Assembly (NCBI RefSeq): GCF_026914265.1
Contig: NC_069135.1
Coordinates: 35,287,756-35,351,755 of the forward strand
DNA from: Mya arenaria
Taxonomy: Eukaryota > Mollusca > Bivalvia > Myida > Myidae
Reading direction: 5' to 3'
Length of the DNA stretch: 64,000 nucleotides
Shown here: positions 22,801 through 34,800 of the stretch, in pieces
Numbering within the stretch: position 1 is the stretch's first letter
How the letters are laid out: every line of letters begins with the position of its first letter
Made by a program: the position numbers and the translations under genes
Notes under the pieces: model-generated
Databases searched by the model: none
Seen by the model: the letters and a program-made list of their open reading frames with translations, nothing else
Told to the model about the DNA's origin: nothing

Positions 22801-25800
22801 ATGTTAATGGGCAAGGTAACACGTTTTAACCTCTATGGGCAATGTTATATGTAGTGAGGTTTATGGACAAAGTAACACGTGTTGACCTTTATGGGCAATG
22901 GTTTATGTAGTGATGTTCATGGGCAAGGTAACACGTTTTAACCTCTATGGGCAATGGTATATGTAGTGAGGTTTATGGACAAAGTAACACGTGTTAACCT
23001 TTATGGGCAATGATTTATGTAGTGATGTTAATGGGCAAGGTAACACGTTTTAACCTCTATGGGCAATGGTATATGTAGTGAGGTTTATGGACAAAGTAAC
23101 ACGTGTTAACCTTAATTGCCAATGGTTTATGTAGTGATGTTTATGGGCAAGGTAACACGTGTTAACCTCTATGGGCAATGATTTATGTAGTGATGTTTAT
23201 GGACAAAGTAACACGTGTTGACCTTTATGGGCAATGGTTTATGTAGTGATGTTTATGGGCAAGGTAACACGTTTTAACCTCTATGGGCAATGGTATATGT
23301 AGTGAGGTTTATGGACAAAGTCACACGTGTTAACCTTTATGGGCAATGATTTATGTAGTGATGTTAATGGGCAAGGTAACACGTTTTAACCTCTATGGGC
23401 AATGGTATATGTAGTGAGGTTTATGGACAAAGTAACACGTGTTAACCTTTATTGCCAATGGTTTATGTAGTGATGTTTATGGGCAAGGTAACACGTGTTA
23501 ACCTTTATGGGCAATGATGTATGTAGTGAGGTTTATGGACAAGGTAACGTGTGTTGACCTTTATTTGCAATGGTATATGTAGTGAGGTTTATGGGCAAGG
23601 TAACACGTGTTAACCTTTATGGGCAATGGTGTGTGTACTGAGGTTTATGGGCAAGGTAACGTGTGTTGACCTTTATTGGCAATGGTATATGTAGTGAGGT
23701 TTATGAGCAAGGTAACACGTGTTAACCTTTATTTGCAATGGTATATGTAGTGAGGTTTATGGGCAAGGTAACGTGTGTTAACTTTTATTGACAATGGTAT
23801 ATGTAGTGAGGTTTATTGTCAAAGTAACGTTTGTTCAATTTTCAGTTGGCATGTGTATTGAGGTGAGGTGTACGGGCAAGGTAACGTTTGAAGAGCTTCA
23901 TTGGCAATGTTATGTGTAGTGAGGTTTATGGGCAAGTTAACGTTTGATGAGCTTCATTGGCAATGTTATATGTAGTGAGGTTTTTGGGCAAGGATACGTG
24001 TGCTCGGCTTTATAGGAAACTTGTAGTAACCTTAATTGGCGAGGTTAAATCCAGTTACAATATATTATTTGCAAGATAATGTAAAGCTTTATATGCAGTG
24101 TACTAAGCCCCATATATAATGCAATGTGTGTTAATCTTTATATGAGACGGAGTGTATGTGAAGCTTATATCCAATGCTTATTAGGTTGGGCTTCATATCA
24201 AATCCATGAGCATTGAGATAATGAGTGTTGAGCTTTTTGAGCAAGTAGCATGTAGTGATATATATGGCAAGGTAGCGTGTAGTGAAAGATTTGGCAAGGT
24301 AGCATGTAGTGATAGATTTGGCAAGGTAGCGTGTAGTGGCAGTTTTGAACAAGGTAACGTGTTGTTATTGACTTGACAAGCTATTGTTTAGTGATAGTTT
24401 AGGACAAGTAGCGTATGGTAATATTTTTGGACAAGGTAGCGTGTAGTAAACGTTTAAGACAAGTAGAGAGTAGTGATACTTTTGGAGAGAATTAACGTGA
24501 AGTGATAGTTTAGGCCAAGGTAACGTGTAGTGATAGTTTTAGGCAAGATAGCGTATAGTGATAGTTTGGGCAAGATAGCGTATAGTGATAGTTTGGGCAA
24601 GATAGCGTATAGTGATAGTTTAGGACATGGTAGCGTATAGTGATAGTTTATGACATGGTAGCGTGTATTGATTGTTTAGGACAAGATAGCGTATAGTGAT
24701 AGTTTGGACAAGATAGCGTATAGTGATAGTTTGGGCAAGATAGCGTATAGTGATAGTTTAGGACATGGTAGCGTATAGTGATAGTTTCGGACATGGTAGC
24801 GTATAGTGATTGTTAAGGACAAGGTAGCGTGTAGTGATTGTTTAGGACATGGTAGCGTATAGTGATAGTTTAGGACATGGTAGCGTTTATTGATTGTTTA
24901 GGACAAGATAGCGTATAGTGATTGTTTGGACAAGATAGCGTATAGTGATAGTTTGGGCAAGATAGCGTATAGTGATAGTTTGGGCAAGATAGCGTATAGT
25001 GATAGTTTAGGACATGGTAGCGTGTATTGATTGTTTAGGACAAGATAGCGTATAGTGATAGTTTGGGCAAGATAGCGTATAGTGATAGTTTGGGCAAGAT
25101 AGCGTATAGTGATAGTTTGGACAAGATAGCGTATAGTGATAGTTTAGGACATGGTAGCGTATAGTGATAGTTTAGGACAAGGTAGGTGTATTGATTGTTT
25201 AGGACAAGGTAGCGTGTAGTGATTGTTTAGGCCAAGGTAGCGTGTAGTGATTTTTTAGGACAAGGTAGCTTATAGTGATGATAGTGGACAAGGTTGCGTG
25301 AAGTGAGCTTTATATGTAGTGTCAAATTTAGCGCACATTGAACAAATTGAAATATTAACACGCTCGCTGATCAAACTTCTGAGACATTGTTAAACATTTG
25401 AAATTTCTTCTGCCTAGAATGTTATCTAGTTTATCTGTTATGCAAACTATCAAGCATATATTTATTGCAGAATTGTCTATAAGCCATTTGTATCTGTGTT
25501 TTAGCGCAATAAGAAAAAAAGAATATATACATGTTCGCCTTTAATTTGTTTAGCATGCATCAAAATCATATCTAAGAACTTTTCACCTCTTAAGATAGCT
25601 GTTATTCTTTTGACAAACTGTTCAAGTCTAAATTACAAGTTGAAATACGAATAATACTTATTGGGATTAAGTGTAACTTTTTACACAAACAACATACGTG
25701 ACGTTAAGTCACTAACCTATTGTGTCGAACATTTGGGTATTTTCTAGGTTAAAATGTTTGAAGATAAGCCTTTGGGAGGGAGGACTTCTCTTCTCTTTTC

Positions 25801-28800
25801 CCGACAATGTCATCTAAGCGTATTGTTAAGTCATTTGATAAGGGTTTGTTATAAAACAAAAATCAATAAATTGCATTCTGTTTCCACAGGTCGTGTATTT
25901 CACCGCGATATTTCCCTACGTGGTATTGATTATCCTGTTTTTCCGCGGAGTGACGCTGCCTAACGCCGGAGAAGGAATCAAATTCTTCATCTTTCCAGTC
26001 TGGTCCAAGCTTCTCGAAGCAAGGGTATGTTGTGGAATTGTTGTTTCACGTGTGTTCCTTACTTGAGAATGATAATTTCACGTGTGTTCCTTACTGGTAG
26101 AACGATAGTTTCACGTGTGCTCCCTACCGGTGGAACGGTAGTGTAACGCGTGTTACTTATTGATGGAACGATAGTTTCACGTGTGTTCCATACTGGTGAA
26201 ACGCTAGTGTCATGTGTGTTCCTTACTAGTGGAACGGTAGTGTAACGTGTTTTCCTTACTGGCTGAACGGTAGTGTAACGCGTGTTCCTTACTGGTGGAA
26301 CGGTAGTGTAACGTGTGTTCCTTATTGGTGGAACGGTAGTGTAACGCGCGTTCCTTACTGTTGGTATGGGAGTGTAACGCGTGTTCCTTACTGGTGGAAC
26401 GGTAGTGTAACGCGTGTTCCTTACTGGTGAAACGGTAGTGTGACGCGTGTTCCTTACTGGTGGAATGGGAGTGTAACGCTTGTTCCTTACTGGTGGAATG
26501 GGAGTGTAACGCTTGTTCCTTACTGGTGGAATGGGAGTGTAACGCTTGTTCCTTACTGGTGGAATGGGTCCTTACTGGTGGAATGGGAGTGTAACGCTTG
26601 TTCCTTACTGGTGGAATGGGAGTGTAACGCGTGTTCCTTACTGGTGGAAAGGTAGTGTAACGCGTGTTCCTTACTGGTGGAATGGGAGTGTAACGCTTGT
26701 TCCTTACTGGTGGAATGGGAGTGTAACGCGCGTTCCTTATTGATGGAATGGGAGTGTAACGCGTGTTCCTTACTGGTGGAACGGTAGTGTAACGTGTGTT
26801 CCTTACTGGTGGAACGGTAGTGTAACGCTTGTTCCTTACTGGTGGAATGGGAGTGTAACGCTTGTTCCTTACTGGTGGAATGGGAGTGTAACGCGTGTTC
26901 CTTACTGGTGGAATGGGAGTGTAACGTGTGTTCCTTACTGGTGGAATGGGAGTGTAACGCTTGTTCCTTACTGGTGGAATGGGAGTGTAACGCGTGTTCC
27001 TTACTGGTGGAATGGGAGTGTAACGTGTGTTCCTTACTGGTGAAACAGTAGTGTAACGTGTGTTCCTTACTGGTGAAACGGTAGTGTTACGCTTGTTCCT
27101 TACTGGTGGAATGGGAGTGTAACGCGTGTTCCTTACTGGTGGAATGGGAGTGTAACGTGTGTTCCTTACTGGTGAAACAGTAGTGTAACGTGTGTTCCTT
27201 ACTGGTGAAACAGTAGTGTAACGTATGTTCCTTACTGGTGAAACAGTAGTGTAACGCGTGTTCCTTACTGGTGAAACAGTAGTGTAACGTGTGTTCCTTA
27301 CTGGTGGAACGGTAGTGTAACGTGTGTTCCTTACTGGTGGAACATTAGTGTAACGCGTGTTCCTTATTTGTGAAACAGTAGTGTAACGCGTGTTCCATAC
27401 TGGTGAAACAGTAGTGAAACGCGTGTTCCTTACTGGTGAAACAGTAGTATAACGCGTGTTCCTTACTGGTGGAATGGGAGTGTAACGTGTTTTCCTTACT
27501 GGTGAAACAAGTAAGTTAGTACATACACTGTTAGTGTTATAAGCAATATACGTACTTCTTTCTAAATATAATGTTCACCCAGGTGTGGAAGGATGCAGCG
27601 GTTCAGATCTTTTTCTCCATGTCGATAGCGGGTGGCGGACTGGTCACCCTCTCAAGCTACAACCGTTTCCATAACAACATACTCAAGTAAGAAACCTTAA
27701 TAACCGTTTCATGATATATTTTAACAACGAATACATATCTAGCAAGTGGTAACAACAGTGACCTGTATGCTAATCTCGGAGACACGTTGCTAGGCGCACG
27801 TTGGTGTTGAGGCAACGGAAAACCACCTGGAAACACATGACGTTATGGCTAACAAGCGTAACGTCAACTAACGCTAATGGCGCCAATGGAGAATCTACTT
27901 GTTTAATGCAGTACCGACCTGTCGATTTTTTCCAAACATCAAGTAAATAATTATGAATACGAGAACGAACCACATGTGCATTTTTCTGGGATCGTGACTC
28001 GTTCTTAAGTCGAAGTCAAACCGACCTCCCGAACTGTGCCGTAGCATGAAGTGCTTAGTTTTGGTGTGTTCCGGCGTAAGTACTATACATGTAGCTATTG
28101 TTGCATGCGCCATTATGTTCTTAAGGTGTGTTTTAGCAACGAAGTGTACTTGAAATGCTAGCAGATCTCAAAATATGCACACGTCCGATTCTGGAGAAAA
28201 GCTCCTGGCGCAAGAGTTATCACAACATTGAAACGAACTCGTAGCCAACCTGTAGTTAGAGAGTTCTTACACGGTACCACGTTCTCTGACATTTTCTCTT
28301 CGAAACATGTCCGTTTAATAAAAATACTAAAACAAATATAAATCATACTCACGTTTGTAGAAGTAAACACAAGACACAGCTACACCACGGCTCGACGGCT
28401 CATTTTCTTTGCACCAACGATAAGTGGTCGAGTTGGCGTTTAGTGGCGGTGGTACCGTGTTTGGGCAATACAGTATGCCAATCGTTTGCCCTGTCATTTA
28501 TTATTAAGTGATAACATAACATAACATAACATAACATAACATAACATAACATAACATAACATAACATAACATAACATAACATATAGTTTATTGTATTCTA
28601 CGGCGTCCGGCCCATAATACAGTTATTCATACATATACGTTTAACAACATAGATATAATACAATGATGAACAAGACATATTTTAAAGCAATGAGATATCA
28701 ATAATATTCTTGCAAACTCCTTTCAACAAATGTTTAAAAATGCAAAGAATCAACATGCTTGTACATCAATATTGCATTCATAAGCTTCCGGTATAAGAAT

Positions 28801-31800
28801 AAGATGCATATATAATAATAAACCACAGGTGCATAACACTATAACGAGTTATCATTACGTTTAAGAAATGTTTCTCTTGTTATAAAAGCGTTGTGAATAT
28901 ATTTTGAAATCAGTACAATACTATTTATTGACACTTCTGACATAATGTTGTAGAAAACTGCTTTCGTGGGAATATACAAAATCCAGTTAGGTTTGAAATA
29001 TTCATTTCGCAAATTTGCATACAACGGACAAATCATGAACATGTGGAATTCGTCTTCAATGACATATATATGTTTGGACAAACAATATGGGCAAAATCTA
29101 AATTCTCGCTCAATATTCAGGTGTCGACCCTTTTCAATCATCAGCGGGTGACTTGAGCACCTAAAGTTGGACAAGTGTCTTTTCAATATATACGATAGAT
29201 CACATGAACAATATCGTTCAGGATCAAGAGCAGTTTTGAAATGTTTATAATGGGCTGCCTTAGGTGAAGCCTCTATATATGAATACAGTTGTTGCACAGC
29301 ACAATCTTTAAGTCTTTCAATAAATAGCCTTAAGAAATGTTCTTGGTTTCCAATCTCTTGTGAAATCCACGCATAACCAAAGCCGTTCTCAAATAATAAT
29401 TTCTTCACACTTGTTGCCCATGTTGTACGACCTGATTCATTCAGTGATTTAAGCATAAGATAACTCTGTCGTGGATAACGGTTTTCTGGCATGTGTATCA
29501 GTTTTAACCAGTACTTAATGCAACGTGTTGAATATTGTATGGACATAGGGTTTGTTCCACACTCACTTAATGCAAAAAAGTTAGCAACAGACTGGTTTAA
29601 ACCACAAATCCGTTTACAGAAGTCAATATGGACTTTCTCCGTACATTCAGAATAACCGTATCCCCATATATCGGCACAATAACACAAAATAGGTTGTACA
29701 ATTGAGTCAAACAATTTAAAAGCGTCTTTCTGGTGTAAATAACCAAAATGTTTTTGATATCATAATATATTTGTAGTGGCTTTTGTCGCCTGTTTCGCTA
29801 GTGTTTCTCTAGTCAGTGATGGCTCCTAGTATATCAAATCGTGTGCATTACTTTGTCGAGAACAGTATTGCACTGATATTTCAATTTCATTCTTCTTTTT
29901 GGACGGTGCCCCTCAGGGCCCGTCCTAAGTAGGCACATCAGCCGAGCAAACTACAAGCCAAAGAACGCCAGTGCGCTCAGTAAATAATTCTCATCATTGT
30001 TTTGAATACACAGCTGATTTAAAGTGGCTGTTACATAGTGGGGTTTTTTCTAAAATGTCTGGGCGAATAGTGAGAGAAGTGGGTCATGTATAATTTATTG
30101 ACAATTGGAACTGAAATCAAATTTTTATATTGATAAATCATTTCGCCAATATTGACTACTACATGGAAATAGTTCCACTACATTACTACAAAAATGCATT
30201 CGGAACTCCTCGGCCATTTTACTGTATCGATAAAAATAAATCCGTAAATGTTTCGAACTGAATACTGAAGTACATTGTTGCTAAACATAATTAATTCAAT
30301 ACTTTGAACTATCGAAATATTTTAAAATATATATCATACTGTAGACTCTTTAAGTAGAATCATCAAAATATGATGTGTTAATGGCATGACCCAAAATGAC
30401 CCGGTTTATCCAAGATGGCGGATGAATCAATACATGTCCGTGGAATTTCCGATGTTAAATCGGATTTAAGGCATCACACTCGAGTTTTACAATGGATTGT
30501 TAGTGCTAAAAAGGAGAATTAAAAATAATTAATTGAATAACATCATCACCTTGTGGTCAAATTGGCTGAATTTAACGCAATACAATTAATGACTGATATA
30601 CATCTGGTGAAAGGTCACCCACGACTAAAAGTAAGTTGCAGTAAAACACGAAAATACAAACTTAGTGAAAATCCAAAAAAACAATGACGTCGTTTTGCTT
30701 CGTGCCAATAATTGTTGCAAATATTGATGTGAAAAATAATGATAATATAAATAACTCGAAATAACTCGAAACAACTTGCATCTGCGTCACAGTTGTCATC
30801 TTTCTGCATAAAACATACATTACAGTACAGTAGGTACTTCAGATTCAGATTTAAAATTGTGATATTAATGCACCAGTCAATTGTAACCACGGCCAACCCA
30901 GGTCCGGGGATATACGGGGAATAGCGGGTGAAATGGGTCGTGTTTATGCTTGTCAGGTGGCCCCACATTGCCTAGTCCAACTACACATTGCCGGGTGAAT
31001 GCGGTGGTTTTGTCTGTTTTAAATACAGCGGGTAATTGGCCTTGCCTAGAGTCCCCGGGGTGCAGGGACTTTGGTGGGGATTTTACCAACTGTTCGTCTC
31101 CGCATGGCATGGAATCTAGCCGGTGTTGGCTGCACTGAAAGTCCAAGTCCCCGCTATTCCCAAGATCTGGGGGTGGGGGGTGGGGGGCGTGGTTACAATT
31201 GACTGACCAGTGCATAATTTTGTTCCCTTTATGCCATGTTGATCTGATTCCTACCATAGTAAAATATTTTCTTCAACTGTAACCACACTTCAATATTAAA
31301 CATTGCATTGCAAAATAGGAACACGAAAGTTTCACATAATTTATCTTGAGCCAATATCATTGTTTAATCACACAAGTGTGTATAAATTACACAAGTGTTT
31401 CATTAAACACTTAAATTCCGATCAGCTTCTGTCAACATAGCATTACCATTTTGGACCTATCTAGCTGATGCGCGTCATCTTGAAGCTCAATATACATCAA
31501 GTCGAAAATTATAGATGTGTTCACTATGTGACGTGCCATATCAAAAATGGTAAAAAATCATTCAATGTACAATTATTTGAACTAAATAAACTTAGTGCTT
31601 GAAATGTCATTCTTAGCTAGGAGAAAAAGTTGGATGTGGACATGAAGACTCGCCAAAACAAAACTTGTCAAAGACTCTGAAGTTGCTGTTTATTTGGACT
31701 AGTCAAGTATTAAACTTTTCAACAAGATAAAGTTACTATAAATGATCCTGGCATTAGGACATGGAGCTAGCCTGTCTGTATTATCTGGATGGTGCTAAGC

Positions 31801-34800
31801 CCCTGGTGAGCCTTAAATGCCTTGATTTGAAAACTGCCACTTATTATTCTCTATCATTGTCTACACATTTTTAGGTAAGTGTAAAATACAGTATCTTCTT
31901 GTATGTTAAAATTAACAATGGTAAAAGATAATGCATAACTTAATTGTGCATGCTGGGGATATCGATATTGTATACATGCATATAGCCTTACGGATATTTA
32001 CAGTGTTTAAATAGCTCAAAAGGGTCTTACACAATGAAAAAAAAATCCGAATACTAGAATGTAGACAGGATTTTGACATTTTTTGGCAATTAATTAAATT
32101 CAAGGGTGTAGCCAGGCTGTACTAAATGTGAGAGGCTATGGGATGGGGAATCCCTGTAACCGTAGGAGGTTAGGAGGGGGGGGGGCTGCTCCCCACGGAA
32201 TTTTTTTTAAGTGATTTTTAAGGCTGTGTTAGCTATCTAGCACAGAGAAACAATGCTTTCTATAGCTGATCTACCCTTTAAGGTTTTATTCTGATGTCAA
32301 AACATAACCCTCGACTTTGATGCCATGTTTGACCATTTTTTTTTCATTTTTCAAATTGATGTTACGCATGTGCGTAAGTGTGTAACGCTGGCTACGCCCC
32401 TGAAATTGTTCTGTTGCAATTTTGGGCAAATCATTCTCATTGGTATGCCTATCAAGCATCAAACATGTATGTCTAAAAATGATCAATAAAAACAAGCCAT
32501 ATTACTGACATGTTCAAGGCCAACAGATCCCTTCAGAGAAAATCATGCATAACCCTTTTATCTACATATATTCTCCCTCCAAACAGAGACCTGGTATGTT
32601 AATTTGCATATTTAACCCAGGACATCCACATACTATGAATGCACTTCCCCCTTTGGCAGAATGTTACATTACCCTTATTTGTTATTTCAATTTATTTCTG
32701 AAGACAGCATGAACTTTTATAGAAAAGGAGTGTCAGTAATTTAGTCTGACAGTCTGTGATTTTTTTTCAATCAGAAGGAAATTTTGCAATTTTAACATGG
32801 CCATGTTTTGACATGCTTGCACAGTGTGTGAATTGTGATCAAAATTGTGCTTGATTAATTTTTTGCTAATGCGTATATCATGGACTTGACATATTTCTTA
32901 GTTACCACATGGCTTGTTCCAAAGGGTAAAGCATTTGGAAATGTCAGTTCAAACATGATAAATATGAAATTCTTTTCCTTAATTCAATTTTGATATTTTC
33001 AAAACACCCTCTTTTTTAAAAACTTGTTTTAATAGATGTTTAGGGATAAGAAGACTCTTAATTTGAACATCAACTTGTTTAGACTAAGAAATAATGAGCC
33101 CTTCAAGCTGCACTCCCACAGATTGACTATTTTAACAGCTTCTTTTATTTTTTGTTTTGGAAAGAGCAAATTATTGCGTAAATATATATGTGCAAACCAA
33201 TAATAAGATATCTGATAAAATATCAGATCTTAGATTTTCATATTTATGTTCAAAAATTGATGCTTAATGGCTTAAACTGATACTAACGGTTAAAGAAAAA
33301 ATGCATAAAACATCAATTTTTGAACTTAAGTATAAGAATCTATGATCTGATTTTTTGTCAGCAGTCTTATATTACTGGTTTCCATGGATTTTCGCAAAAA
33401 AATGGCTCGTTCGGAAACAAAAAATAAAGAAGTTGTCAATACTTTCAATCTGTGTGAGTGCAGCTTTAACAACAAAAAAAGAACAAACCTACAATTAAGC
33501 AAATGAAATTTCAGATAGGTATAAATGAAGTGCTATCCTTAATCATTAACAATTTCATTCTTCAAGTTGGGTTTTACCTCAGCCTACTGTCACTCACCTG
33601 ATGCACAATCCCTGCATAAGATTTTACGTCGACAATAATTAGACAATGAGGTTGTTTTCTTAGTCAATTAAATGACCTAAAGTAACTAGCTTAATGATTA
33701 AGAAGGGCTCATTATCATCAATCACTCCACCCATTCTGAATAATGTTTATTCATAAAGATTTTATTTTTTTTTCGTGTTTTTTATTTACTTGTATACTTT
33801 ATATCCAGTTAAATACAGCCATCACACATTTTTTCTCTCCTTTTTTCCGTCTCTGTGACAGCTCTTGTTTACTAGAGAAGTAAAACAGGTAAGTTGTTTT
33901 TGTTGTCTTTACTTAAAGAATATTTTGATAAAAAGATACTAAAACTCGTCATCATATAATAGACTGTATTATACAACTCGTCAAGGAAATATGTTAGTAA
34001 GATCGACAAAGGCCAAGTTATTTACACATTTCCTGAAGTTGTTGAATATGTTTTTTAAAGCTTCATCAATGAAAACTTGACATCAGTACTGTTTTGAAAA
34101 CAAACATATATTTATATATGTCGTTCTCGGATGACCCTGACTGGGACCTTTTTTTGACCTAATTATTTTTTAGAGCTATAGCATTTTAGACAGTTTTGAA
34201 AACAATATTTAATGTTGTCTTTTGATGACCTAGATTGACACACATTAAAATTTGAAGCTTCAGCCATGAAATTAAGACCATTGATTCGAACTCAAAAATC
34301 AAAATTATGCTTTGATAACGTTGTCCTTTCGACATACTTTCCTATTTTTAAGCTACTTCAATGAAAGTTTTTTAGTACAGTTTTCAAAACAAAAAGCAAT
34401 GTTGTGCTTTGATGACATAGAATATGATTTTTGACATACATTCTATTTTTGAAGCAACAGCAATTTTTTTAGACCATGTGTATAACCTTTAAAACAAATA
34501 TCAATTTTGTACTTGGATAACCTTGATAATTACCGTTTGACCATCTTTTCTATTCTAAGGTACTGCAACGAAAGTTCAGTAAGTTTTGCAAAACAATTAT
34601 CAATGTTGTCCTCAGATCTTCTTTACTGTGACCTTTTGACCCTCTTTCATAAAATGTACTGCTTTAAGAATAATTATGAATGTTGTGTTTGGCTAACCAT
34701 GATTGTGACATTTTCACTTACTTTTTTTATTTTTGTGGCCTCTGCAATAAAATGTTGCTATGTTTGGAAAACAATTCATCATTGTTGTTCTCGGGTTACT

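Noticed and set aside
22135..25315. Regular direct repeats resembling a CRISPR array
   Set aside because: Units are head to tail with no unique spacers, in a eukaryotic intron; the same holds for the other arrays.
26440..27051. Repeat frames reading [11 protein letters not shown]
   Set aside because: By-product of a 33-bp intronic minisatellite whose unit is a multiple of 3.
33862..33888. Mini-exon between GTGACAG and GTAAGT in intron H-I
   Set aside because: 27 bases with stops in the needed frame; exons H and I already join in phase with conserved sequence on both sides.
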